Shown: in pieces, positions 43,714 to 51,778 of the stretch | Position numbering within the stretch: the first letter of the stretch is position 1 | Layout: each line of letters opens with the position of its first letter | Assembly: GCA_015207195.1 (NCBI GenBank) | Contig: JADEXJ010000028.1 | Span: forward strand, 1-51,778 | Length of the DNA stretch: 51,778 nucleotides | Source: Pleurocapsales cyanobacterium LEGE 10410 | Lineage (GTDB): Bacteria; Cyanobacteriota; Cyanobacteriia; Cyanobacteriales; Xenococcaceae | Direction of reading: 5' to 3' | Position numbers and translations under genes: made by a program | Notes under the pieces: model-generated | What the model saw: only the letters and a program-made list of their open reading frames with translations | Databases searched by the model: none | What the model was told of the DNA's origin: nothing

Positions 43714-44157
43714 TTAAACAACAAAATTATTCTCTTCCCCCTGGGCAGCTTGCCAACTACGAGCATCATAATATAAATCTGCCAAGGTGATACTATACAA
43801 AGCTTCTTTTAGTTTTTGATGCAGCCTTTGCCAGAGAGTAAAGGTTACCCAATCTTCAGCCAAATTATTATCAGGAGAATAGTTGGGCAAAGGCTCGATA
43901 GTTTCTCCTACAGCCTCTAAGATTTTTCCCAAAGAAATTTGTTCGGGTTGGTGCGCTAGTTGATAACCACCTTTAGCACCTCTAACCGACTTAACAATCC
44001 CAGCCCTGCGCATTTCAATCAATAATTTTTCTAGATAAGGTGCAGGTAAATCTTGTCTTTGGGCGATCTTGTTCACTGATGTTGGTCGATATTCAGGTTG
44101 TAAGCTGAGATCTAATAATGCTTTGACACTATAATGACCGCGAGTTGTTAATTTCAT
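43714..44157 (-). CDS. Rrf2 family transcriptional regulator without cysteines
   Basis: A 147-residue Rrf2/BadM winged-helix regulator. The DNA-binding domain is complete (KLTTRGHYSVKALLDLSLQ, APYLEKLLIEMRRAGIVKSVRG, KGGYQLA). It contains no cysteine, so it cannot hold the IscR-type Fe-S cluster by Cys ligation. Its signal is unknown. It is the first gene of the operon with GFA and cobD and lies back to back with the cyAbrB gene, 250 bp apart. Confidence 0.92.
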   Translation of the reverse strand: MKLTTRGHYSVKALLDLSLQPEYRPTSVNKIAQRQDLPAPYLEKLLIEMRRAGIVKSVRGAKGGYQLAHQPEQISLGKILEAVGETIEPLPNYSPDNNLAEDWVTFTLWQRLHQKLKEALYSITLADLYYDARSWQAAQGEENNFVV

Positions 44158-44407
44158 TGTTACGTTTTAAATCCAAAAGCCAACTTGTAGGTATAATTGA
44201 TATTTTTTTATCAAGTTAGCAATCTTAATTTCTGATGTTGTAAAATAAATCTATCAACAAAAAAAATGAATTTTTGTTTAGTTGATTATCCTCAATAAGT
44301 GTAAGATAGTTTTAGATAAAGATAGCAAAGTAGAAAATATCAGTTTGATATAACTTTAGCTGAAAGCAAAATTGTAAACCAAATAAATTTTTAGTTGTTT
44401 CAAGTTA

Positions 44408-44797
44408 ATGGCAAAAGTAACCCAACCACAACCTTTAGTAGGTTCAGTATTAATCGATAAAGTTAAAGAGCTTGGTAGTCTTTCTAAGGAGGAAAAGGCT
44501 AAAGAATGTGGCTACTATACAGTCACCAAGAACGGTGTAGAACGAGTCAACATGATGAAATTCCTCAATGCACTAATTGATGCCGAAGGAATTGAATTAG
44601 ATAGTACTTCTAATGGACAGGGTAGAGGTGGTCGTTCTGCTAGTTATCGTATTAGCGTTCAATCTAATGGTAATTTGCTAATTGGTTCTGCTTACACTAA
44701 AAAAATGGGTTTAGAACAAGGCGACGAGTTTGAAATAACTCTGGGCAGAAAGCACATTCATTTACGCCAAATTGGTGTTGATGATGATGAGGAATAA
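44408..44797 (+). CDS. cyAbrB family transcriptional regulator
   Basis: A 129-residue AbrB-like protein of the cyanobacterial clade (cyAbrB), with its DNA-binding AbrB-like domain in the C-terminal half (SAYTKKMGLEQGDEFEITLGRKHIHLRQI). The N-terminal half is the clade-specific KVKELGSLSKEEKAKECGYYTVTKNGVERVN region (here in pieces over residues 18-48). cyAbrB proteins act with NtcA and others in carbon and nitrogen control. I cannot safely say whether it is cyAbrB1 or cyAbrB2. Confidence 0.9.
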   Translation: MAKVTQPQPLVGSVLIDKVKELGSLSKEEKAKECGYYTVTKNGVERVNMMKFLNALIDAEGIELDSTSNGQGRGGRSASYRISVQSNGNLLIGSAYTKKMGLEQGDEFEITLGRKHIHLRQIGVDDDEE

Positions 44798-44865
44798 GCC
44801 CAAAGCAGTGGCGATCGCCTTTAGCAAAATGGGTATTAGGGATTAGTCTTAGTTGAAAAAAATTA

Positions 44866-44926
44866 AGGGGCTTGCGGTCGAAGTTCGGTAAAACCCAAAA
44901 TTATCGACCGTTCAGCCTCTGTTTTA
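44866..44926. terminator. Bidirectional terminator hairpin
   Basis: AGGGGCT-TG-CGGTCGA (44866-44881) pairs with TCGACCG-TTC-AGCCTCT (44904-44920). GTTTTA follows on one side and an A-run precedes it on the other. It serves the convergent cyAbrB and glycosyltransferase genes. Confidence 0.75.
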
Positions 44927-44988
44927 TCATTAGCAATCTTGAAAATTGAGAAGTGGCGCAAGTTCGGCAAGTAAATTTTATGATGATT

Positions 44989-46623
44989 TTATAATTTATC
45001 TGGTTGAGCTTGGTAGTTTTTGATTGCTAAGCTCCAGTTTGAACTAGACTGAGAGTTTTTGATAATTGCCTGTTTTGAAAGATTTAATTTCTCCTGTGTT
45101 GCTGAATCGATCAGCAGATAAACCATAGAATCATGTTGCCAACGTTGTTGAAGTTCGGCAGTTGATAGAGAAACAACTTGGCGATCGCTATAGAAACTCA
45201 AGCTAGGTCGTGTAGACATTGAACTATAAACTATCGTATTGGCTGGAGTATGCTGCCGAACCAAATTAGCTATCGGCTCGATCGGTTCTACTGTCTTGAG
45301 TTCCCAAATCCAGTGAGGAGAAATAACTAACAAAAAAATTGAGACAAAAAGTCCCCAGAACAGCAAAGGGATAAATTGTTTTTCCTGTTGAGCAATAACT
45401 ACTGCCGTGGCAGCAAAAGTTATGGCAAACGAACCACAAATAAATGGTAGATAAAAATCTATGTAATTAGCCACGCCCCAGTAAAAACCCGCCCCAACAG
45501 CTACAATAGCCATCACCGCAAAACCATAGACCCATACACGAGGATAAGCCACAGCACTAGGTAAATTGCGAATCAAATCTAACTGCTTTCCAGCAGCCAG
45601 TGCCAATGCTGGGTACAAAGGCAATACCGACCAGTAATCTTGAGGAAGTAATAAAAACCCCAAAACAAAATAACCCCCAAGCCAGGTTCCTAAAAGTCTG
45701 CCCCACCCCCAATGGATGTTTTGACCGATTAATTTTACCCCAGCAAACATCACCATCAGCCAGGGGAGAAAATATTGTAGGGTTTGTATCAAATAATATT
45801 CAACGGGCAGTCCCAACTCAGCTAATGGAGATGCTGAACCCAAAAATAAGTGCAAAAAATCTTGGTTAGTTTTTAATTCATGGTAGCGAAACCACTCCCA
45901 AACATACCAGGAGATCCCAGGCGCAGCTCCTAAGATCAAACCACCCCAAAAATAAGCTGAGGTAATTAGACGAGGAGTATCCCACCACAAAAACAGCACA
46001 ATAATTACTAAGATCTGTACGCTCAATAGTCCTTTAGTCAAGCTCATTAGCCCCAAACTAACTCCCGCAACTAACGCCCATCGAAGGTCGCGACGCGATC
46101 GCAAAACCGCCCAAATCGTTAAAAGTTCAAAGCAAAGCAAAGGACCATCTAGCGTTGCCAAGCGACCAAAACGCACCACTGGCAAACAGGTTAGATAAAC
46201 CAGGGCAGAAAACAACGCAGGAAGACGAGTCACAAAAATTTCGCGACCAATTTCATAAAGTATCAGAACGGAAGCTGCACCCAACAAAGCTCCTGGCAAA
46301 CGGGTAGTAAATTCGCTACTCCCAGCAATTTTATAGGCGATCGCTATTAAACCAGGTACTATCGGTGGCTGTTCGAGATACGGTTCACCCCATAGAGTAG
46401 GAAAAATCCAGTTTGACCAGCTTGTTCCCTGAGAAATTTCTTTTGCCACTTGTGCCAGGGTCGCTTCATTGAGATCTAGTAAAGGTAGATCGCCCAAATT
46501 TATCAAGAATAAAACCAATGCTGCAAACAACAAACCAATAAAACAAAACCACTCTAGCCAGATTTCACCTTGGCGCAGCTTATTGGGTGAGCGTCTCCAA
46601 ATAGATATAGGATGAGATGGCAT
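44989..46623 (-). CDS. ArnT/PMT-type membrane glycosyltransferase
   Basis: A 544-residue polytopic membrane protein of the dolichyl-phosphate-mannose mannosyltransferase / ArnT (GT39/GT83) group, which moves a sugar from a polyprenyl-phosphate donor. The first luminal loop has the expected acidic position (LLDLNEATLAQVAKEI) and YLEQPPIVPGLIAIAYK, matching the E-x-PP motif. About 12 membrane helices come next, then a soluble C-terminal domain. The acceptor may be a lipid or protein. No other glycan gene is adjacent. Confidence 0.85.
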   Translation of the reverse strand: MPSHPISIWRRSPNKLRQGEIWLEWFCFIGLLFAALVLFLINLGDLPLLDLNEATLAQVAKEISQGTSWSNWIFPTLWGEPYLEQPPIVPGLIAIAYKIAGSSEFTTRLPGALLGAASVLILYEIGREIFVTRLPALFSALVYLTCLPVVRFGRLATLDGPLLCFELLTIWAVLRSRRDLRWALVAGVSLGLMSLTKGLLSVQILVIIVLFLWWDTPRLITSAYFWGGLILGAAPGISWYVWEWFRYHELKTNQDFLHLFLGSASPLAELGLPVEYYLIQTLQYFLPWLMVMFAGVKLIGQNIHWGWGRLLGTWLGGYFVLGFLLLPQDYWSVLPLYPALALAAGKQLDLIRNLPSAVAYPRVWVYGFAVMAIVAVGAGFYWGVANYIDFYLPFICGSFAITFAATAVVIAQQEKQFIPLLFWGLFVSIFLLVISPHWIWELKTVEPIEPIANLVRQHTPANTIVYSSMSTRPSLSFYSDRQVVSLSTAELQQRWQHDSMVYLLIDSATQEKLNLSKQAIIKNSQSSSNWSLAIKNYQAQPDKL

Positions 46624-47166
46624 AAGTTTAGGACAATCAAAAAATAATTGTTGGTGTTTTGGCTCAAATTGCTAAAAATATCACTATCAGAACGTGATTT
46701 TGCTAAATGGTGTTAACATTCAATTTCGCTGTTCTTTATAGCAACCCTGAATAAAAAATATGTATTGCACTATTCGCCAATCACTCTACAGTTCTTAAAT
46801 ACTCTGGCAAACAAAACAGACCTGGTTTAGTCGCAGTCGTCTTTATTAGTCTATCTTCTATCGATTAAGACAGAACCAACGAGGCATGGGATAGTTTTTG
46901 CTCTGGGTTGGGTTGGGGTTCGATTACTCCTTGTGAACGCAGCAGAGTAATCTCAGAGGAAAATGTTAAGATGTTTCACAAGAAAACAGTATGAGCTTGG
47001 TTAAAACTATTAATTTGTTCGACCTTCAAGATTGTAGGCTTTCTGTCAAAATAAATATATTTAAATGACAAATGAAATAGATTAGCTATTAATAGAGTTT
47101 AAAAAATTGTTTTCCTTAATAATTTAACTGACAATCTGCCGAGAACGCCAATTTTTTATTTAGCTT
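46624..47166. other. Divergent spacer
   Basis: This 543-bp AT-rich spacer lies between the glycosyltransferase and antiporter genes. No gene, tRNA or firm regulatory motif was seen. A GGTTCGATTAC stretch at 46918-46928 looks like a tRNA T-arm, but no cloverleaf surrounds it. Confidence 0.5.
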
Positions 47167-49092
47167 ATGGAAGGATCTTTTCAAATTACTATACAAATAG
47201 TTATTGCCGTTCTTGCAGGTATTAGCGCACAAGTAGTAGCAGAATATTTTCAAGTACCGAGTATTGTTTTTTTACTGCTATTTGGCATTTTGTTGGGAAC
47301 AGATTGTTTTGACGTACTTCATCCCCATGAGCTGGGAGTAGGGCTAGAAGTATTAGTTGCGCTTTCAGTGGCTATTATCCTGTTTGAAGGTGGGCTGAAT
47401 TTAGAATTACCTGAGTTAGGCAAAGTATCGGGTAGTCTGCGTAACTTGGTTACGGTAGGCACGTTAATCACTCTTGTTGGTGGGGGTATGGCTGCACACT
47501 GGTTGGCTGAGTTTCCTTGGTCAATCTCCTTTCTGTATGCCTCTTTAGTAGTAGTAACTGGTCCGACAGTAATTAGTCCCTTGCTCAAGCAGGTTAAGGT
47601 AGATCGGCAGGTAGCGACTCTTTTAGAAGGAGAAGGAGTATTAATCGATCCTGTGGGCGCAATTTTAGCAGTAGTGGTACTCAATACTATTCTCAACACC
47701 AATGCTGCTCCTCTAGATATCATGAGTGGTTTGGTGCTGCGTTTAGGAATTGGAGCGATTGTGGGCGGTGTTGGCGGTTGGTTGTTAGGAGTTTTATTAA
47801 AAAGAGCCTACGAGCTGTCGGATGAACTCAAAAATTTGGTCGTTTTAGCTGCGGTGTGGGGACTATTTGGGCTGTCACAAAGCTTGCGTAGTGAATCTGG
47901 TTTAATGGCGACTGTTGTCGCGGGAATTGTTGTCAAAGCTTCCGCTATCCCTGAAGAAAGGCTGCTTAAAAGATTTAAGGGTCAGCTAACCGTTCTCTGT
48001 GTTTCCGTACTATTTATTTTGCTGGCTGCCGACCTCTCCATTGCCAGCGTCTTGGCTTTGGGTTGGGGAAGTGTTCTGGCAGTTTTGGTCTTGATGTTGG
48101 TTGTCCGACCAATCAGCGTTGCAGTTTGTACTTGGAATAGCAACCTGAACTGGCGACAGAAGCTATTCTTGGCTTGGGTCGCACCAAAAGGTATTATATC
48201 TGCCTCGGTAGCCTCCTTGTTTGCTATTTTGCTGACGGAAAAAGGTATCAATGGTGGAGATGCCATTAAAGCTTTGGTATTTTTGACTATTTTGATGACG
48301 GTCTTTCTTCAGGGACTGACAGCACGATGGGTAGCCAGCTGGTTACAAATTACTTCTAGCGATGCCAAGGGAGCGGTTATTATTGGCTGTAATTCTTTGG
48401 GTCGGTTCATGGGTCGTTTATTTCAACAGCTAGGAGAATCGGTAGTTATGATCGATACCGATCCTGAAGCCTGCAAAAAAGCAGAAGCTGAAAATTTGAC
48501 GGTGTTTCAAAGTAGCGCATTAGATCCTGAAGTTTTGACAGAAGCAGGGATTGAATCGATGGGGACATTTTTAGCTCTGACTAACAATGGTGAAGTCAAT
48601 TTGGTGTTGGCTCAACGGGCGGTAGAAGAATTCCAACCCCCAAAAGTACTGGCTGCATTTCCTAAAAATAGTACTGACAGCGGTGCTAAAAAAGCGAAAG
48701 TCAGTCAAGCATTAATTCCTCAATTGCCCATTAAAACCTGGAATAGCTATATTGATGATGGTCAGGTAAAGCTGGGTAGAACAGTTTTGAAAGAACCCAA
48801 TTTTTATTTCAAATCCGCTCATTTACAGGCTTTGGTTCGGGCAGGAGAAATGCTACCTTTATTGATCAAGCGCCGAGATAGCTTTCAAGTGGCAGTGGCA
48901 GCAGAAGAATGGCAGGTTAAAGATGAAATTTATTATTTGATTCATGACCCTAGACCCAAGTTGCTGAAGCGTCTGTCGGGAGGAAATCAGTCTTCTCGCC
49001 TTTTATTAGAAAAACTTCCTGAAGTAGAAGAAATACCTCTGGCTGCCCCGATCCCTCAAGTATCTCCTGAAACAATTGAAGAGGCTATCTAA
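47167..49092 (+). CDS. Na+/H+ (monovalent cation:proton) antiporter with RCK domain
   Basis: A 641-residue CPA1-type antiporter. About 12 helices span residues 1-400, with IILFEGGLNLELPEL, VTGPTVISPLL and LLEGEGVLIDPVGAI, which holds the acidic ion site (the Asp in IDPVGA). A TrkA-N/RCK nucleotide-binding domain follows (about 400-520; VIIGCNSLGRFMGRLF), which probably regulates transport by NAD(H) or ligand. The C-terminal tail has no recognised domain. It would help Na+ and pH control, in line with a salt-tolerant strain. The NhaS subtype cannot be named. Confidence 0.9.
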   Translation: MEGSFQITIQIVIAVLAGISAQVVAEYFQVPSIVFLLLFGILLGTDCFDVLHPHELGVGLEVLVALSVAIILFEGGLNLELPELGKVSGSLRNLVTVGTLITLVGGGMAAHWLAEFPWSISFLYASLVVVTGPTVISPLLKQVKVDRQVATLLEGEGVLIDPVGAILAVVVLNTILNTNAAPLDIMSGLVLRLGIGAIVGGVGGWLLGVLLKRAYELSDELKNLVVLAAVWGLFGLSQSLRSESGLMATVVAGIVVKASAIPEERLLKRFKGQLTVLCVSVLFILLAADLSIASVLALGWGSVLAVLVLMLVVRPISVAVCTWNSNLNWRQKLFLAWVAPKGIISASVASLFAILLTEKGINGGDAIKALVFLTILMTVFLQGLTARWVASWLQITSSDAKGAVIIGCNSLGRFMGRLFQQLGESVVMIDTDPEACKKAEAENLTVFQSSALDPEVLTEAGIESMGTFLALTNNGEVNLVLAQRAVEEFQPPKVLAAFPKNSTDSGAKKAKVSQALIPQLPIKTWNSYIDDGQVKLGRTVLKEPNFYFKSAHLQALVRAGEMLPLLIKRRDSFQVAVAAEEWQVKDEIYYLIHDPRPKLLKRLSGGNQSSRLLLEKLPEVEEIPLAAPIPQVSPETIEEAI

Positions 49093-49252
49093 GATGAAAG
49101 ATCACCATAAACGCTTCTATATAAAAAACTACGTTTGTGTCGTAAATTACAACTAAAATTGGCAATGCTCAAAATATTAATAGATTTTTTGCAGAATTGC
49201 CTTGAGTAAGCCAGATTATCATGTAAATAAAGTTTATTAGACGAATTGTATT

Positions 49253-49375
49253 ATGGATGTCAAATTAATTATCTTGGTCTTAACAGGAATTTTTACGGTT
49301 GCCTGTTTATTCTTTGGTACTAAAGGAGGTTATTACGATACTGATAAATATGACGGTAATGGTTCGGCACACTAA
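49253..49375 (+). CDS. 40-residue single-TM protein, conserved-looking
   Basis: A 40-residue frame with one membrane helix (about residues 4-22, KLIILVLTGIFTVACLFF) and a polar tail, TKGGYYDTDKYDGNGSAH. I recognise the FFGT..G.YD.D.Y.GNGSAH pattern as typical of a tiny cyanobacterial membrane protein of unknown function. It lies 160 bp after the antiporter gene, on the same strand. Its size is like that of small photosystem or NDH-1 subunits, but no such role can be assigned. Confidence 0.6.
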   Translation: MDVKLIILVLTGIFTVACLFFGTKGGYYDTDKYDGNGSAH

Positions 49376-49576
49376 CTAGATTCTGTGGTCTTGGCGTAGC
49401 AAATACTATTGTACTAGTTTGCTAAATGATAATTTCCGCTGCTAAACATTTCAGCTTAACTTCTCTTTAGATTTAAGTAAACTTTACCGCTGCTATAACT
49501 TAAGATCTTAAACAAAGACGCTAGAAGCGTTGGTATTTTAAATTTGTTGAAGTTTGGGTTATCAGGAGCTAATTTT

Positions 49577-51235
49577 ATGAAAAAAAGTCAGGGAAAAACT
49601 TTATCTAGTTCCCTGCCTTTATCCTGCTTCGTTTATGCAGCAGGTCATGAAGACGAAGGTGTCTGTTTGCTACTGCGTATTGGTGAATATCGTATTTTGC
49701 TAGATTGCGGTCTAGAAGATTTATCAGCTTTATTGGAGCAAGATCGACCTCCAGCAGATTTGGTTTTTTGTTCCCATGCTCACGAAGATCATTGCCGTGG
49801 CTTACTGCAATTACATCAGGCTTTTCCTCAACTGCCAATCTATACCAGCGAGGTTACGGCAAAATTACTGCCCTGTCACTGGAGCGACGAGAATTTAGCC
49901 AATCTAAGCTGGTGTCAAACCTTACCCTGGCGATCGCCAATAAATTTAGATGCTAATCTGCAAATAGAATTAGTTCCCGCTGGTCATTTGCCTGGGGCTG
50001 CTGCGATTATTATCACCCACACTACGACCGAACGTAGTTACACGGTAATGTACAGTGGAGATTGCTCGGTTTCTAACTTTCAGTTAGCCGAGGGGATGTC
50101 GATTGAAAACCTACGAGGGTTAGCCCCTGATGTTCTAATTATGGAGGGGACTTATGGAACAGTACGCCATTCTCATCGTCGCCTCCAAGAAAAGCAATTG
50201 ATGGAACGTATCAACCGAGCTTTGGACGCAGGAAAAAATGTCTTACTGCCCGTACCTTTCATTGGCTTGGGTCAAGAAATTCTCAAGCTGTTGCGATCGC
50301 ATCATCAATTTACTGGACGAGATCTCGATATTTGGGTTGATAATTCGGTTGCCTTAACCTGTGATGTATATCTAGAATTACTGTCTCAGTTTCCCGAATC
50401 TGTCCAAAATTTTGCCAAACATCAATCTTTGTTTTGGGATGAGCGAATTTGCCCTCGAATGCGAAGGCTCGAACATCCTGACAGTTCGGTTATTGGCAAG
50501 AACCCTGGAGTTTTCTTGGTAGATTATAGAAGCGATCTGTGGCAATATATGACCGATGAAGAGGAAGAGTGGGTGGTGTTGTTGCCCGAACATCCGCAAC
50601 ACTATATTCAGCCAGACTCTCCTAGATTGGAACTGCTAAGAAGCTTATCTTCAGTAACAATTGAAACTTACTTGCTGGCAGAACACAGTGATGGGCGCAA
50701 TACTACGCAGTTGATTCATAATCTGCGACCGCAGCACGTTATTTTTGTTCATGGTCTATTAAACTACCTGTTAGAGTTAGCCAGCTTAGAAGAACTACGC
50801 AACCGCTACCAAATTCATTCTCCCGCTCAGGGAATACTAGTGGAATTGCCTATAGGCGATCGCTTCGTGCAGCCTAAAGCTCCTCAACCTATTTACTATG
50901 AGGGCGAAATCAATGAAGTTGTGGGAACAATCGCAATTATCTTACCCGACAGCATTACCGACGATCCTAGATGGAATAATGTTGCCGATACTGGCATTAT
51001 TCAAGCCCGCTGGCAGGGTGACGAGCTAGTTGTCAAAGGAATATCTCAGCGAGAACTATTGAATTCAAATAGTCAGGCTCGAATATCATCCGATCTAGAC
51101 TGCTGTAGTCGCTGTCTTCACTACAACAACCAACGTTGCTGGAATCAATTTTCCCCTTTGTATGGTTTTAAAGTAATCCCTGAAGGTTACTGTCCTGTTT
51201 TTGAACCCAACGAAACAGAGGATGAAGCTACCTGA
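49577..51235 (+). CDS. Metallo-beta-lactamase fold hydrolase, beta-CASP-like
   Basis: A 552-residue MBL-fold protein. The metal motif HxHxDH is SHAHEDH near residue 73, followed by the LVPAGHLPGAA His, the MYSGDCSV Asp and, late in the protein, the HSDGRNT and FVHGL elements. The layout matches beta-CASP nucleases such as RNase J and CPSF-like enzymes, with a C-terminal Cys pair region (CCSRCLHY...C...C) that may bind zinc. RNA processing is likely but not proven. ATG at 49577 has AGGAG 8 nt upstream; a TTG at 49544 is less likely. Confidence 0.85.
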   Translation: MKKSQGKTLSSSLPLSCFVYAAGHEDEGVCLLLRIGEYRILLDCGLEDLSALLEQDRPPADLVFCSHAHEDHCRGLLQLHQAFPQLPIYTSEVTAKLLPCHWSDENLANLSWCQTLPWRSPINLDANLQIELVPAGHLPGAAAIIITHTTTERSYTVMYSGDCSVSNFQLAEGMSIENLRGLAPDVLIMEGTYGTVRHSHRRLQEKQLMERINRALDAGKNVLLPVPFIGLGQEILKLLRSHHQFTGRDLDIWVDNSVALTCDVYLELLSQFPESVQNFAKHQSLFWDERICPRMRRLEHPDSSVIGKNPGVFLVDYRSDLWQYMTDEEEEWVVLLPEHPQHYIQPDSPRLELLRSLSSVTIETYLLAEHSDGRNTTQLIHNLRPQHVIFVHGLLNYLLELASLEELRNRYQIHSPAQGILVELPIGDRFVQPKAPQPIYYEGEINEVVGTIAIILPDSITDDPRWNNVADTGIIQARWQGDELVVKGISQRELLNSNSQARISSDLDCCSRCLHYNNQRCWNQFSPLYGFKVIPEGYCPVFEPNETEDEAT

Positions 51236-51295
51236 TTGGCATCTTTGTTTTAGTGTCTGTCAAGCTGGCTCGATCGCTTCTGATTCCTCATTTTC

Positions 51296-51601
51296 TTATT
51301 CTTGTTCTGGTGATTGGGGATGAATTTGTTCTGCTTCTGGACACTCATCAGAAACTGTAATTTCACTGTTAATTTTAGATACAGATGCCAATTTTTGGGT
51401 CACAGCACCAATACTTTCTAAGCGTACCATTTCTTCCCAAGAGCTAATTTCATCGTCTTCTTCTGTTTCATAGCGGATCGTGACAATATCTCCCTCGAAA
51501 TCAACAATACGACCGCTTTCAATCCAGCGTTGTTGATCCCGCAAGAAAATACAAACCTCACGACCATCTTGACAGAGTTGATAAATCTTGCGGTGTAACA
51601 T
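51296..51601 (-). CDS. Conserved cyanobacterial protein (DUF6679-like)
   Basis: A 101-residue protein. The first 70 residues form a conserved cyanobacterial block: LHRKIYQLCQDGREVCIFL, RDQQRWIE, IVTIRYETEEDDEISSWEE and MVRLESIGAVTQKLA. It looks like a small SH3- or Sm-like beta barrel. I believe it is the DUF6679 family, but that name is from memory. The tail is acidic and disordered. It is convergent with the MBL gene, 60 bp apart. Confidence 0.75.
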   Translation of the reverse strand: MLHRKIYQLCQDGREVCIFLRDQQRWIESGRIVDFEGDIVTIRYETEEDDEISSWEEMVRLESIGAVTQKLASVSKINSEITVSDECPEAEQIHPQSPEQE

Positions 51602-51729
51602 GGTCTTCTATACGAGTAACTCCCTAAACTTTGTTTTAAATGCTGTATCTATTATTGCTATTTTGGCACGATGATACAAGAGTTGATCTTGCTTAAGTAT
51701 TCGATGTTAACAAATCTTAGATCGAAAAA

Positions 51730-51778
51730 CTACTGAACGGGAGTCGGCAGTTTTTCTAGGTAACGCAGAAATTCTAGT
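51730..51778 (-). CDS. C-terminal end of a gene that runs off the window
   Basis: On the minus strand the last 15 codons read LEFLRYLEKLPTPVQ and end in TAG (51730-51732). The amphipathic, protein-like ending suggests the tail of a gene starting beyond the window. Too short to identify. Confidence 0.35.
   Translation of the reverse strand, partial: LEFLRYLEKLPTPVQ

Noticed and set aside
46861-46935. Possible tRNA, from a GGTTCGATTAC stretch like a T-arm
   Set aside because: No acceptor, D or anticodon stems can be folded around it.

Overview
This window is from a cyanobacterial chromosome. The palindrome GCGATCGC (HIP1) is scattered through genes and spacers. The gene set is diagnostic: a close flv3 homologue (flavodiiron protein), ggpS and gghA (glucosylglycerol metabolism), an NtcA-type promoter on nirA, ndbB, cyAbrB, a patD-like gene and several small cyanobacteria-only proteins. 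Glucosylglycerol as compatible solute points to a moderately salt-tolerant or marine strain. A large, loosely packed genome is suggested by many spacers over 300 bp, dispersed repeats and decayed genes. Genus and order cannot be fixed from this sequence alone.

Layout. 1-5.3 kb: a PQQ-type sugar dehydrogenase lipoprotein (-), then a moxR / methyltransferase / DUF58 operon (+). 5.3-9.4 kb: a peptide-binding lipoprotein and a REC-GAF-GGDEF-EAL regulator (both -). 9.8-12.9 kb: secD, secF and two small genes (+), closed by a clear terminator. 13.2-14.7 kb: a TetR repressor diverging from a YedZ-like membrane cytochrome gene, with two matching operators between them. 14.9-19.5 kb: ggpS (synthesis) and gghA (hydrolysis) of glucosylglycerol, divergent. 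19.7-20.7 kb: an RNase III-like gene that has lost catalytic residues. 20.8-26.6 kb: a minus-strand run (Cys-rich small protein, Hpt, HAD, PlsC-like, NdbB, DUF456, an M48 remnant, PatD-like). 26.9-31 kb: Rsh (p)ppGpp enzyme, nucleosidase, LepB, ferredoxin. 31.1-34 kb: squalene/phytoene synthase-like gene and flv3. 34.3-36.4 kb: orphan HicB, a second TetR, an unrecognised gene. 36.4-38.9 kb: a decayed DevA-type ABC ATPase, then nirA fused to a ferredoxin under an NtcA promoter. 38.9-44.2 kb (-): FutC-like ATPase, conserved unknowns, cobD, GFA and Rrf2. 44.4-51.8 kb: cyAbrB, a GT39/83-type glycosyltransferase, a Na+/H+ antiporter, a 40-residue membrane peptide, a beta-CASP-like metallo-hydrolase, a small conserved protein and the end of one more gene.

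No CRISPR array, complete transposon, prophage, rRNA or tRNA was seen, and I found no convincing new multi-gene system. The points most worth following are: the paired TetR operators over a promoter; the textbook NtcA promoter on a nirA-ferredoxin fusion; the degenerate tandem RNase III protein; the decayed DevA gene; the deletion joint between patD and an M48 protease remnant; heptamer repeat arrays placed directly behind three stop codons; and a possible small regulatory frame upstream of ggpS. Products are named from recognised motifs and remembered homologues; no database search was possible.
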